Below are positions 1 through 9,233 of a stretch of DNA of 64,000 nt, one piece after another (the first letter of the stretch is position 1; the number at the start of each line of letters is the position of its first letter). The notes under the pieces were generated by a model that searched no databases, was not told where the DNA came from, and saw only the letters and a program-made list of their open reading frames with translations. The DNA is from Cellulosilyticum sp. I15G10I2 (GTDB lineage Bacteria > Bacillota > Clostridia > Lachnospirales > Cellulosilyticaceae): positions 186,001 to 250,000 of the forward strand of contig NZ_FMMP01000007.1 of assembly GCF_900095725.1 (NCBI RefSeq), given 5' to 3'. Both the position numbers and the translations under genes were made by a program.

Positions 1-1525
1 CTAGTGTATCTTCATAAATCTCACGCAGTGAATCTTCTATATTACATTCATTACTTAGTCCTATAACAACTTGGCAATTTAATAATTGTCCAATCACTTC
101 ACGCACTTCATCCAGCGTATCAATTAAATTTTGTATTATTTGATTATCGCTGCCTAATATTCCAATAATATGATTAACCCCTAAGTCTGTAGCAATAATA
201 TCATAGCCCTTTTTACGCAAAATTTCTTCTATTATATTTTGAACAGCAAATTTATAAAGCTTCTGTGTTTTAAAAATCGGCTCATCTTCTATTAAAGGAT
301 AATTCTCAATACGTATTACAGTGAAATAGATCTGAGCTTTATTTAATATTTCTGATTCTTCTTCTAAATATTTTTGCATATAGGAATTAATGTGCCCTGT
401 CAAAATCCATTGCCGAAGATTTTCTGTCCTAATCACATCATGGTGCTCCCATACAAACTTATCCAGTTTATGAATGTCCGCAATTAACTTTTCAACTCCT
501 TCGTTTAAAGTCTCTAACTCACTTTTATTTGTCGCTTTCACATCGCCTTTAACAACGAGCGATATCTTTTGGGCAAGATTTGAAAATGGAAGATAGGTAC
601 GCCTTGAACTTATAAACGTTACTATAATAAGAATAATTAAAAACAAAATTAAGACAGCAATAATCCATAGCTGAATATAGAGTACTTCCGTTTGCATTTC
701 TTGTATACTTATCTGGCAAACAGTCCAATCGAATGCATCTATTCTAGAATAATTCAGTGATACGCTTTCGCTATTTAACTTAACTTGTACTGTTTCACTT
801 TTCACTGGAATATGCTTATAAACAGCTTCTAAAATCAAAGGATTATTTTCCCCCAGCAAAACTTCATTATTTTGATCTAATATGACGATTCTAGTTCGTT
901 CATCTTCAATAAAGCGTTTTTTAATGGTTTCAGCATCAATTATCAGAACGGTATATCCAAAAAAATTACTGGAAATAGTTCTTGATGGCGTAATAATAGC
1001 TAATTTTAACTCGCTGTTAATCTTTGAAATAAAAAAACCAGTTTTAACCCGCTCCTTATTTCGAAGATCTACTAAGATTTCTTGGTTATAAAATTCATTA
1101 AAATCATATATTCTTGAACTACTGTCCATTACAGTTTCTGTTGCCATATTGATTAAAAAGACTCTTTCAATGCTAGGTTCCAAAGATACATAGGATCTTA
1201 GCGCTTGCCATGTATGAAATGTATTCCTTAAATCATCTTGATTTTTTTTATACAGCCAATCATTTATGTTTCGATCATCATATATTTTATAGCCATACCT
1301 AGTGATAGTCTGAAGAAGTTCTTTTGTGTTCTCAGATTGCTTTTCAAGGATACTAATAGTGTTCTTACTAATGGTTGTTTTGGCATATGAAGAAAAGATA
1401 CTCGATATGATTATAGAAAAAGGGATAAATACAATAATTAACATAAACATTGTGACTACAAATGCAAATTGGTAGGTTTTCTGTGGCATTAAACGTCTGA
1501 ATATCTCTTGTAGCCTTGTTCTCAT
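1..1525 (-). CDS. membrane-anchored sensor/regulator, probably AraC/YesN type (3' end outside window)
   Basis: An open frame runs from an ATG at 1525 to the window edge (508 codons, no stop). AAGGAG lies 7 bases before the ATG. The start reads MRTRLQEIFRRLMPQKTY and is followed by a hydrophobic segment at about residues 18-40. A roughly 240-residue extracytoplasmic stretch follows, then a second membrane segment at about residues 278-300, then a cytoplasmic region. This TM-sensor-TM-linker plan is that of large membrane-bound AraC-family regulators next to sugar ABC transporters in Firmicutes. The DNA-binding domain would lie beyond base 1, so the family assignment is inference; a histidine kinase is less likely because no H-box is seen. 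Confidence 0.6.
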   Translation of the reverse strand, partial: MRTRLQEIFRRLMPQKTYQFAFVVTMFMLIIVFIPFSIIISSIFSSYAKTTISKNTISILEKQSENTKELLQTITRYGYKIYDDRNINDWLYKKNQDDLRNTFHTWQALRSYVSLEPSIERVFLINMATETVMDSSSRIYDFNEFYNQEILVDLRNKERVKTGFFISKINSELKLAIITPSRTISSNFFGYTVLIIDAETIKKRFIEDERTRIVILDQNNEVLLGENNPLILEAVYKHIPVKSETVQVKLNSESVSLNYSRIDAFDWTVCQISIQEMQTEVLYIQLWIIAVLILFLIILIIVTFISSRRTYLPFSNLAQKISLVVKGDVKATNKSELETLNEGVEKLIADIHKLDKFVWEHHDVIRTENLRQWILTGHINSYMQKYLEEESEILNKAQIYFTVIRIENYPLIEDEPIFKTQKLYKFAVQNIIEEILRKKGYDIIATDLGVNHIIGILGSDNQIIQNLIDTLDEVREVIGQLLNCQVVIGLSNECNIEDSLREIYEDTL

Positions 1526-1751
1526 TATGTCACTCCTTCATGTTCTATTTTGAAACATTGGTTTCATAGCACATATTCACTTTATTTTAGCATAAATAAA
1601 ATCAATATATAGTTCTAATTTGGCATATAAAGTATTGTGCTAAAATGAGAACTCTACATAAGATACTTTTACTCCTTGGGTCTTTGGCAGTTAACCAATG
1701 AAAAATGGCTACAACCATTAGAGAAAAAATCTTTAAAGATACGAAAAAAAT

Positions 1752-1800
1752 AAAAGTCTGGATTGCCCTATTTATAAGGCTTACCAGACTTTTTTTCTCT
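1752..1800. terminator. intrinsic terminator downstream of helD
   Basis: Arms AAAAGTCTGG (1752-1761) and CCAGACTTTT (1784-1793) enclose a 22-base loop that contains a further GCC/GGC pairing. T-rich tracts follow on both strands, so it can end minus-strand helD transcription. The rest of 1526-1902 shows no other supportable feature. Confidence 0.7.
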
Positions 1801-1902
1801 TCTAACTGTTAACGGTGAGTTTATTAAATATCTGTGAGTGAAAAACTCATTCAGGCCTATTTTAGCCATTCATAAATTGAATAGATCCTATATCTACACG
1901 AT

Positions 1903-4074
1903 TTAAAATGATAACAACGGACTAACATCTCCTGCGCTGAATAAATTGAGTCTGTGCAGTGCCCTTGTGCATGCAATGTATAAAAGTTTTTTATCGTCTT
2001 GACTGTTATACTGATCGCTATCCCCATCACATACTAAAACAGCATCAAACTCAAGTCCTTTGGACATATAGACAGGTATAATAAATACCCCTTGCAGTGT
2101 GGCTTTGCTCTCTTCTGTTATGAGCTGAATAGGGATTCTGTCTTTTAAACGCTCAAAAAGAGAACAGGCATTCTTTTCAGTTTTGCAGATAAGTCCGATT
2201 GAATGATAGCCCTTTTCTAAACATAGCTTAATTTCAGAAAGAATATTATCATCAAGTGCTGTTTGATTAGCAACCACATAGACTTGTGGTTCATCACCTT
2301 TTCGGCTGAAGTTTTTTATTTCTAAGCCTTGTTCAATAAACTTTGAGCCAAATTCTAAAATTTCATGGGTACATCGAAAGCTTTTATTCATTGTAATAAG
2401 AGATGACTTTTTCTTATTTAAGATACTCTTAATTTGTTCGTACAGAGATAAGTCTTCTTGTTTTTCAAGCGTTTGATTGATATCTCCCAAGATCGTATAC
2501 TTGGCATTTGGAAACAATAAATTGAATATTTCATAATGTAGCGGGTAATAATCCTGAGCTTCATCAATAACAACTTGTTTGATGCTTTTATAGTCATTAG
2601 TTCCATTTAACTTCAATGTTAAAAAAGAGATAGCCACAGCATCGTCATAGTATAGCAAATCTGTAGATAGATTTTCCTGAGTGAAAGTTAAAATAGCGTC
2701 CATATTATCGGGAAGCTCTAAATCTTCAGCTAAACTATAAAAGTAAAATTTATCACTTACTAACTTTCTATAAAGCTGGTAGACGTTAATTTCAGTAAAT
2801 TTCTGGATGTCCTTTTTTATCATCAATTCTTCTGATTTATTAAGCCGTTCGTTGTGTGACTCACGTATTAACTCTAAGATAAAATCCTCTAATTGCTTTA
2901 ATTTAAAACCTAAAAGCGTATTGGCTCTTCCTGATAATATTTTATCTTTTAATATTTCTTTACTTATAATATGCTCCCCATCATAATAAACATCTTCAAA
3001 CTCTATCCACCTGTGGGGTAAATCATCCACAAAACGCCTCACAACTTCTAAAAACTGATGTGAGGTTTTAAATTCTATGCTACTTTTTATAAGCTCTCGG
3101 TAGCCATGACTTGTAATTAAGTGTTCTAAAAATTGATTTCTAGTTTGTATATGCTCATTTTGCAGTATTTGGGCTAGTATTTCTTCAAACACCATAGAAA
3201 CAACATTTTCTTCTCCAAGTTCCGGTAATACGTGAGAGATATACTGTTCAAATAAAGCATTCGGCGAGATAATGATTATATTATTAGCCGCTAGCCTAGA
3301 GGACAACCCTTGATACATAAGGTAGGCAGCTCTATGAAGGGCAATAGAAGTTTTTCCGCTTCCTGCTACGCCCTGCACCATCATTAACTCATTTTCCATA
3401 TCTCTTATGACAATGTCTTGTTCTTTCTGTATTGTTTCTACGATGGTTTTCATCGTTGGAGAAGTATTTTGAGACAGCAATTTTCTTAAAAACTCATCTA
3501 CAATTTGAACGTCTGCATCAAAAAAGTACTCCAATACGCCTTTTTTGATTTCATATTGGCGTTTTAGACTCATCTCACCTGCTATTTTTCCGTTAGGCGC
3601 TTCATAAAATGCTGGTCCCAATACAAAACGGTAAAAGGCACTTGCTATAGGTGATCTCCAGTCATAAACATATATGTCGTAGGAATCTTCATCCATTAGT
3701 GAAGAACGTCCGATATATATGTTCTCCGGTACATCTTCACCCTCAAATTTAAAATCGATGCGCGCAAAATAAGGAGACTGTGTAAGTTGCTCTAGAAGCG
3801 AAATTCTGCTTTCTGCAGCTTCAAAGTCTGCGATCTTATTTATAACCGGATTCACATATTGGCTTAATGCAGCAAGCGCTTCAAATCCTTCGCTGCTCCA
3901 GAGGCCTGATATAGTGTGTGACGTATTTTCACGCATCTCCTTTTTAGCAGCAATAATCTCTGCCTTATTTTCTTCATTCCACGCTCTTGCCTTATCAAGC
4001 TGGCTTTTCGCTAAAGATATAGTTTGCTCTAACCTTTGATTTTCAAATTCTAGTTCATACTGATTATTTTCCAT
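1903..4074 (-). CDS. helD: HelD-like UvrD/Rep superfamily 1 helicase
   Basis: Superfamily 1 ATPase of the HelD type, which in Bacillus binds RNA polymerase and helps release stalled complexes. Residues counted from the upstream GTG at 4086: a long N-terminal coiled coil (about 5-60), Walker A GVAGSGKTS (239-247), Walker B DEAQD (508-512), motif GDINQT (534-539), and a C-terminal motif region reading VYMSKGLEFDAVLV. Total length is typical of HelD (about 720-780). The ATG at 4074 is chosen because GGGAGGGG lies 11 bases upstream, whereas the GTG at 4086 abuts that sequence. Monocistronic, with a terminator downstream. AddA/RecB-type enzymes are excluded by length and the N-terminal coil. Confidence 0.85.
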   Translation of the reverse strand: MENNQYELEFENQRLEQTISLAKSQLDKARAWNEENKAEIIAAKKEMRENTSHTISGLWSSEGFEALAALSQYVNPVINKIADFEAAESRISLLEQLTQSPYFARIDFKFEGEDVPENIYIGRSSLMDEDSYDIYVYDWRSPIASAFYRFVLGPAFYEAPNGKIAGEMSLKRQYEIKKGVLEYFFDADVQIVDEFLRKLLSQNTSPTMKTIVETIQKEQDIVIRDMENELMMVQGVAGSGKTSIALHRAAYLMYQGLSSRLAANNIIIISPNALFEQYISHVLPELGEENVVSMVFEEILAQILQNEHIQTRNQFLEHLITSHGYRELIKSSIEFKTSHQFLEVVRRFVDDLPHRWIEFEDVYYDGEHIISKEILKDKILSGRANTLLGFKLKQLEDFILELIRESHNERLNKSEELMIKKDIQKFTEINVYQLYRKLVSDKFYFYSLAEDLELPDNMDAILTFTQENLSTDLLYYDDAVAISFLTLKLNGTNDYKSIKQVVIDEAQDYYPLHYEIFNLLFPNAKYTILGDINQTLEKQEDLSLYEQIKSILNKKKSSLITMNKSFRCTHEILEFGSKFIEQGLEIKNFSRKGDEPQVYVVANQTALDDNILSEIKLCLEKGYHSIGLICKTEKNACSLFERLKDRIPIQLITEESKATLQGVFIIPVYMSKGLEFDAVLVCDGDSDQYNSQDDKKLLYIACTRALHRLNLFSAGDVSPLLSF

Positions 4075-4137
4075 TACGAAAATCACCCCTCCCGTTACTT
4101 CAATAAGTTTAGCACTGCCAAAATCAAAAAAACAGTC

Positions 4138-4166
4138 TTTTTATTGCAAATTCTCTATGCTATAAT
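4138..4166 (+). promoter_or_regulatory. candidate extended -10 promoter
   Basis: TGCTATAAT (4158-4166) is a consensus extended -10 element. A weak TTTTTA sits 17 bases upstream at 4138-4143. It points away from helD into a gap with no plus-strand gene until 4630. Confidence 0.4.
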
Positions 4167-4249
4167 TAAACTGGGAAGGACGGTCTATGCCGTTCATTTT
4201 TATTTTTGCAAATTATGAAGTTAGAGATTATTTTAGCTATGCTCTTACT

Positions 4250-4408
4250 TTACAGATTATAAATATAGAAATATACTATGCTGCAAGGGTTTTTGATGCC
4301 TGCAGTATCTTTTTGTATGTCATTAAGAATACCGCCGCTCTGACTTAGCATAAACTTAAAAAGAAGACTTATAAAAGCGGGCTTCATCAAACTGCCTTTT
4401 ATATTCAT
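4250..4408 (-). CDS. possible 52-residue peptide of unknown function
   Basis: An ATG at 4408 is preceded by AGGGGGTGA at 4-5 bases, a strong ribosome binding site, and the frame runs 52 codons to TAA. The peptide starts MNIKGSLMKPAFISLLFKFM and ends NPCSIVYFYIYNL. It has an amphipathic or hydrophobic N-terminal half, one Cys and an aromatic tail. I recognise no family. An AgrD-like peptide or a type I toxin are possibilities, but neither has the expected charged tail or clear transmembrane span. The antisense transcript candidate makes a toxin/antisense pair worth testing. It may be spurious. Confidence 0.3.
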   Translation of the reverse strand: MNIKGSLMKPAFISLLFKFMLSQSGGILNDIQKDTAGIKNPCSIVYFYIYNL

Positions 4409-4431
4409 GCCGTCACCCCCTTTTTAATATA

Positions 4432-4476
4432 GGGGACTTCCAAGCTGTATGGACGCTTAGGAAGTCCTCTTTTTTT
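4432..4476 (+). terminator. strong intrinsic terminator
   Basis: GGGGACTTCCAAGC (4432-4445) pairs with GCTTAGGAAGTCCTC (4455-4469) with one bulge, followed by seven T. There is no plus-strand gene immediately upstream, so it would end the antisense transcript candidate. On the minus strand it would be a hairpin in the 5' leader of the 52-codon ORF. Confidence 0.75.
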
Positions 4477-4526
4477 ATGCACTCATTCCCGGGGTCAGGT
4501 TTTATATGGTAATTTTATTTTAGGTA

Positions 4527-4609
4527 TTGCATTATATAGGGGAGTAGCGTATAATAACTTCGTAATAACTTTTAACATTTACGTAACAAATTAAATATTT
4601 ACGTAACAA
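4527..4609 (+). promoter_or_regulatory. promoter and repeated operator-like motif of the first CAP gene
   Basis: TTGCAT (4527-4532), a 17-base spacer and TATAAT (4550-4555) form a good sigma-A promoter. Directly downstream the motif CGTAAYAAY occurs at 4561-4569, 4582-4590 and 4602-4610, spaced 21 and 20 bases (two helical turns). The last two lie within 13-base direct repeats ATTTACGTAACAA (4577-4589 and 4597-4609). The phasing suggests a protein-binding array over the start site and leader; the binder is unknown. Confidence 0.6.
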
Positions 4610-4629
4610 TTACAAGGAGGATACTCACC

Positions 4630-5409
4630 ATGAAAATAAATAAAAAATTATCTAAACTTAACTTATCATTACTTGCATCATTTGTTGTGCTCGTTGGCTC
4701 ATCCAGTGTGTTTGCCAGTGCCACACCAAACTGTGCACCAACTACAAGGTTAAACGGTGCAAACTTTAGAACAGCTCAAACAAGTTGCAGTGTGCCAGGT
4801 CTTTGTAAAACACAGCGTGCATGTCAGACACAGGCTTCATGCAAAACATCAAATGCATGTAAAACCTCAGCTTCATGTAAAACTTCAGCAAACTGCAAGG
4901 TACAAGCTGCTGCTAAAGCACCAGCGGCTGTAAATACGCCTGCACCTGCACCAACTACAGTTAAGCCACCAACTCAAACACCACCAAAAGCTCCAGCAAC
5001 ACCTCAGACCCCCACAGCACCAACAAATTCCGTAGCTGCATATGAAAACAAAGTATTAGAGCTTGTTAATATTGAGCGTCAAAAGAGTGGTCTTAAGCCG
5101 CTTCAAATGGATGAAGCAGTTCGTAATGTAGCACGTAAGAAATCTGAAGATATGCAGGCTAAAAAGTACTTCTCTCATACAAGTCCAACTTATGGTTCAC
5201 CATTTGATATGATGAAACAATTTGGTATCAGTTATAGAACCGCCGGCGAAAATATCGCCATGGGTCAAAGAACACCTGAGGAAGTTGTTAAAGCTTGGAT
5301 GAATAGTCCAGGTCATAGAGCAAATATCTTAAAAGCTGAATTTACACATATCGGCGTAGGCTATGTTGCAAACGGCAGCTACTGGACACAAATGTTCATT
5401 GGAAAATAA
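4630..5409 (+). CDS. secreted CAP-domain (SCP/YkwD) protein with Cys-X5-Cys repeats
   Basis: Exported protein of 259 residues. A signal peptide (about residues 1-30, ending VFASA) is followed by a Cys-rich zone at about 55-95, where six Cys recur every six residues in the pattern C-K/Q-T-x-x-x. Next is a Pro/Ala/Thr linker (about 95-135) and a C-terminal CAP domain (about 140-259) with YENKVLELVNIERQ, HTSPTYGSPF and GENIAMG motifs. CAP proteins of the YkwD type are extracellular; biochemical roles are mostly unknown. AAGGAGG lies 9 bases before the ATG. A paralogue at 19672-20424 has an identical signal peptide start and the same leader. The Cys zone could bind metal, form disulfides or be crosslinked. 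Confidence 0.9.
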   Translation: MKINKKLSKLNLSLLASFVVLVGSSSVFASATPNCAPTTRLNGANFRTAQTSCSVPGLCKTQRACQTQASCKTSNACKTSASCKTSANCKVQAAAKAPAAVNTPAPAPTTVKPPTQTPPKAPATPQTPTAPTNSVAAYENKVLELVNIERQKSGLKPLQMDEAVRNVARKKSEDMQAKKYFSHTSPTYGSPFDMMKQFGISYRTAGENIAMGQRTPEEVVKAWMNSPGHRANILKAEFTHIGVGYVANGSYWTQMFIGK

Positions 5410-5470
5410 TGCGTCTAAAAAGCGGTTTCTCTTATGGAGAAACCGCTTTTTAGACGCATTATTTATTTTA
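5405..5470. terminator. bidirectional terminator with 27-bp stem
   Basis: A perfect inverted repeat has arms 5405-5431 and 5438-5464 around a short loop, followed by a T-rich run. It overlaps the stop of the CAP gene and lies just downstream of the convergent histidine kinase, so it serves both. Confidence 0.9.
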
Positions 5471-5486
5471 AAATAGCCCTTTAGCA

Positions 5487-7724
5487 TTAAATAATATCTT
5501 CTAATGCTTCATCTATACAAGGTATGATAATAGTAAATGTCGTTCCTTGTCCTAACTCACTTTCAACTTCTATTCTTCCTTTATGCTCCTTTATGATCTG
5601 ATAACAAACGTTAAGCCCTAGACCTGTCCCTGTTTTCTTTGTTGTAAAAAATGGTGTTCCAATCTTTTCAAGTATTTTATTATCAATACCAACGCCATTG
5701 TCTGATATTTTGATAAACACTTCATCTAAATGATCATCTAGACCTGTGCTAATATGTAAGATCGGCTCCGGTACTTCTGCCATCGCATCTACGGCATTTT
5801 TACACATATTAAGGATTACCTGTCTAATTTGTGTTTCATCGCAAAGTATATATCTTTCATGATAATCCAGTTTTAAAAGTACCTGTACCTTATTCATGAG
5901 TGAGGAGGTTTCTATTGTACTCTGCATAGAAGCAACCAAGTCGTTAAATGCAACTTCTTCTAATTGAGCTTCCCTAGGTTTTGATAAATTTAAGAATACA
6001 CTAATAATGTCATTAATCTCATTAGTCGCTGCATCGATTTTTCTTGTATATTGTCTTATTTTTCCATCGTCTATATACAGTTCTAAGAGCTGACAATTTC
6101 CTTTTATAGTCGCAAGAAAATTGCGGGTTTCATGGATAATAGTCGCCCCCATCTGCCCTACTAGTGCTAACTTCTCTTGATTGATAAGCCTTGACTGCGC
6201 TTCTCTCATTTTTGATATATCTGTCGCAACAATCACTCCTCCAATTTTCTCATTATAGCTATTGGTAATTAAGGATGTTGTTAGCTTAATCTGTTTTTTA
6301 TTACCTTTAGTTGTCTCAACGTTGCAGTTAATACTATCATCTTGAAATTGTTTTATGTCGAATGCATCAATAAGTTCTTTATCACTAAAGTTTATAATAT
6401 TCCCTAATTCATATATATTCATACTGATTATATCTTTATACGCCACCTCCACTAGATCAGCAAACGCATCATTACATGCAGCTATATTTCCGATATAATC
6501 TATTATTATTGTAGGTACTGCTATAGCATTTAATATCACTTGAGCTTGTAGATTTAAGTTCTTAATTTCCTGCTCTTGTTTTACATCATTTGCTAGTACA
6601 ATTACACCGTCTTTAATCTTATGAGGTTTAATCAAAACCTTGATCTCCTTATTATCAGCATCTAAATATGTTCTAATAATATTTTTAGTGTCATCTTCAT
6701 TTATATTTAGACTATCAAGTGAGGGACCTGTTTTTTTATTGCCAGATTTATTTAACATCATTGATAACTCTATGGTATTGAGTCCAACAACTTTTTCTTT
6801 TGGGTACTTAAATACTTCTTCAAATTTATCATTTACAAATTCTATTCTATTATCCTTATTATATGTATGTATAGAGATGGGAATGGCGTTAAGTATTTCT
6901 GACAACCGCTGATTACTATCCCTTAATTTATCATATGGATAATGAATTAAACTTTGAAAGACTGCCTTATAAAGATAAACATAGCTAAACACCTTTAATA
7001 CATGCCCCCAGGCCACCCACAATGAATCTGAATTCTTAAAAAGCGTAAAACAGATCTCAGAAGGTATGATTAAAAGAATGCATATATAAAGGTATTCAAA
7101 TCTTATAAGCGGTTCACTTTGTAAGTTGTTTTTCAATTTATATAATGCTAAAACAGCTATTATAATCACTAAATATTCTAATACAACCTTTATTTGAGTG
7201 ATTCCATTCTCGTCATAAAAGCTAGGAATCCATCCTAGGTGTGCCTCAAAAACATAAAATAAACAGCCAGCAATAATTATTGTTTTAATCATATTGATAT
7301 ATTTGTTGCTATTTCTTACATAAGGGGCATAAGCAAATATGCATAAAGTTATGACTTGAATCAACTTGGCTGCTAAGCCGTATTTAATTGAACTATCTCC
7401 TCTAACAATGTCATTTAGAAGAAGATATTTATAGTAATATGTATGCATTATATCAAGTAGCGCAACTATCAAAAACCCAAACCCCAGTACAGTATTGATG
7501 CTGTTATCGTCTTCTTCTTTACTCCATATTATTAAGAAGGTCGCAACCCCAATAAAAATACTTAATAACTCGAGCATCATATGTACTATTTCAATATTTT
7601 TGCGCCATAATACCTCTAATACTAATAAAGAAATAACAAATGTAATGCTTAATATAGATAAAAATGTACTAATGATATTACTATAAATCCCTTTATTGAT
7701 TTTCCTATGTTTTATATCTAGCAT
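5487..7724 (-). CDS. MASE3-PAS-PAS sensor histidine kinase
   Basis: 745-residue sensor kinase. The N-terminal ~260 residues form several membrane helices with the MASE3-like signature ALLDIMHTYYYK. Two PAS domains follow (about 270-385 and 390-505). The dimerisation domain has the phosphoacceptor motif HETRN, and the ATPase domain carries the N box (LNMCKNAVDAM), G1 (DNGVGID) and G2 (GTGLGLNV). The H-box resembles Bacillus KinA/KinE sporulation kinases, so a role in feeding a sporulation phosphorelay is possible but unproven. AGAGGA lies 9 bases before the ATG. No response regulator is adjacent; it is an orphan kinase sharing a terminator with the CAP gene. Confidence 0.85.
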   Translation of the reverse strand: MLDIKHRKINKGIYSNIISTFLSILSITFVISLLVLEVLWRKNIEIVHMMLELLSIFIGVATFLIIWSKEEDDNSINTVLGFGFLIVALLDIMHTYYYKYLLLNDIVRGDSSIKYGLAAKLIQVITLCIFAYAPYVRNSNKYINMIKTIIIAGCLFYVFEAHLGWIPSFYDENGITQIKVVLEYLVIIIAVLALYKLKNNLQSEPLIRFEYLYICILLIIPSEICFTLFKNSDSLWVAWGHVLKVFSYVYLYKAVFQSLIHYPYDKLRDSNQRLSEILNAIPISIHTYNKDNRIEFVNDKFEEVFKYPKEKVVGLNTIELSMMLNKSGNKKTGPSLDSLNINEDDTKNIIRTYLDADNKEIKVLIKPHKIKDGVIVLANDVKQEQEIKNLNLQAQVILNAIAVPTIIIDYIGNIAACNDAFADLVEVAYKDIISMNIYELGNIINFSDKELIDAFDIKQFQDDSINCNVETTKGNKKQIKLTTSLITNSYNEKIGGVIVATDISKMREAQSRLINQEKLALVGQMGATIIHETRNFLATIKGNCQLLELYIDDGKIRQYTRKIDAATNEINDIISVFLNLSKPREAQLEEVAFNDLVASMQSTIETSSLMNKVQVLLKLDYHERYILCDETQIRQVILNMCKNAVDAMAEVPEPILHISTGLDDHLDEVFIKISDNGVGIDNKILEKIGTPFFTTKKTGTGLGLNVCYQIIKEHKGRIEVESELGQGTTFTIIIPCIDEALEDII

Positions 7725-7778
7725 ACTTATAAGTCCTCTCAGTAAACTACATCAATATTATTATATCAGCTCTTGCAT

Positions 7779-8984
7779 TTAGTAGTCTAGTTCCATGACC
7801 CATTTTAATGCTTCGAGATATGCCCTCATAAAGCGCTCCCTCGTTATACCCAAGAAAGATTCTTCTCCTTCTGTCTCACTCCAATTAAACATTTCATAAT
7901 CGATGACGCCATCAAGGATTTCTCTTAACTTATTGCGATCTCCTACCAATGCTTCTGCTACCTCAGTAGTTAGTGGTAGAGCCTTTACTATTTCCTCCAT
8001 ATCCTGATTTACAAGCACATCAACAGACGAAAATACGCCTGTCATGAAGAACTCTAAGTGTCTATGCTTCATATCTAGTTCAAAAGCTAAATACTCCATT
8101 AGTTTTCCTCTGACCAAGCTTGTTCTTATTAATTCTTTATTTTCTACCGTTTGTATTTCTTTAAGCATCATTAAATAGATCCATTTCATTATTTCTATTG
8201 TTCCCAAGCGAACCAGTGCTTGCTTTATAGAATAAACTTTATGCATTGAACCTAATAAGACTGAATTAGCTACCCGCAAAAGTTTATAAGAAAGACCTAA
8301 ATCTCTTTCGATAATTTCAGTTATCTTTTGATAGTCTGGTTCATTTTGATTTAACTGCTTAATAATTCTTATGAGATTTATATTTAAACTTACTATTTCC
8401 TTCCCTTTTATAATAACGGGTTTACTAAAAAAATAACCTTGGAAATAATCATATCCCATCTTTCGGGCTATTTCATACTCAGCTCGTGTTTCTATTTTTT
8501 CAGCTAAAAACTTAACTTTATCTTTATACTTATTAATCAGTCGATGTTGTTCCAATTGATTTACAACAGAAAATTCCACTTTAATAATGTCTGCCATTTC
8601 AATAAGTGGTATATACTCCTCACTAAAAACAAAATCATCTAATGCTAACATATAGCCTTGACTCTTAAACTTTCTACATAAGTTAATAATTTTTTCTGTA
8701 ATCTTTATGTTTTCTAAAATTTCTATAACAATTATTTCTTTAGGCAATAAACAAGGAATTTCCATTTCAAGGAGTTCCTCTGAGAAATTTATGAAAGCCC
8801 TTGTCCCACTAGTTAATTCATCAAAGTGCATTACAAAAAATGCATTATTAATTGTTTCAGCTGTTGCTTGACTACCATCTGCTCCCTCATAAAAGTTATT
8901 CATACTTCTGCGATAGAGCAGCTCATATCCATATACATTCATTCTACGATCAAATATTGGTTGGCGCGCTACATAAACATCCAC
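7779..8984 (-). CDS. EAL-HDOD signalling protein (YuxH/CdgJ-like)
   Basis: 401 residues, cytoplasmic. The N-terminal EAL-like domain (1-about 195) starts with VARQPIFD and GYELLYRR. Its signature positions are degenerate: EIL where EAL is usual, DDFV instead of DDFGTG, but the AEKIE lysine and QGYFFSKP remain. The HDOD domain fills about 200-400. Proteins of this arrangement in other bacteria influence motility and usually lack c-di-GMP phosphodiesterase activity. Missing metal ligands suggest binding or scaffolding rather than hydrolysis. GGAGG lies 11 bases before the ATG; monocistronic. Confidence 0.85.
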   Translation of the reverse strand: MDVYVARQPIFDRRMNVYGYELLYRRSMNNFYEGADGSQATAETINNAFFVMHFDELTSGTRAFINFSEELLEMEIPCLLPKEIIVIEILENIKITEKIINLCRKFKSQGYMLALDDFVFSEEYIPLIEMADIIKVEFSVVNQLEQHRLINKYKDKVKFLAEKIETRAEYEIARKMGYDYFQGYFFSKPVIIKGKEIVSLNINLIRIIKQLNQNEPDYQKITEIIERDLGLSYKLLRVANSVLLGSMHKVYSIKQALVRLGTIEIMKWIYLMMLKEIQTVENKELIRTSLVRGKLMEYLAFELDMKHRHLEFFMTGVFSSVDVLVNQDMEEIVKALPLTTEVAEALVGDRNKLREILDGVIDYEMFNWSETEGEESFLGITRERFMRAYLEALKWVMELDY

Positions 8985-9103
8985 TCTATCGCCTCCTAGC
9001 TTAGCTTTATATAAGATTTTTGGAGTCTCTTAACTCTATTTTAACCTATTTCTCTGCTGAAATCATGATAAATCAGAAATTGCTTAATATTATTTCTTTC
9101 TCT

Positions 9104-9155
9104 AAGAGGGTGCCTCGTAATTAGCCACTAGCTAACAATGAGACACCCTTTTGTT
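9104..9155. terminator. hairpin terminator after lsrF
   Basis: GGGTG-c-CTC pairs with GAG-a-CACCC, with an inner TTAGC/GCTAA stem (9122-9135). T-tracts are short, so strength is uncertain. It is the only hairpin downstream of the lsrACDBF operon. Confidence 0.55.
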
Positions 9156-9233
9156 GTGATTCATCCTTTTTTAGCAAATACTCGATATTATCAATAACAA
9201 AATCTATTATAGCAATATTATGATCTAGCTAGA

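Larger units (their letters stand above)
4173..4476 (+). ncRNA. candidate noncoding RNA, antisense to a small ORF
   Basis: The interval lies between the extended -10 promoter at 4158-4166 and the strong terminator at 4432-4476, with no plausible plus-strand coding frame. It contains a small early hairpin (GGACGG/CCGTTC at about 4177-4194 followed by a T-rich run) that could terminate a very short RNA instead. It runs opposite the ORF at 4250-4408. Existence of this RNA is inference from promoter and terminator only. Confidence 0.25.

Noticed and set aside
4861-4990. Cys repeats as a ranthipeptide/SCIFF-type precursor
   Set aside because: The repeats are inside a large secreted CAP protein with a standard signal peptide, and no radical SAM maturase is adjacent; the only radical SAM gene (36388) is of another family and has no SPASM region.
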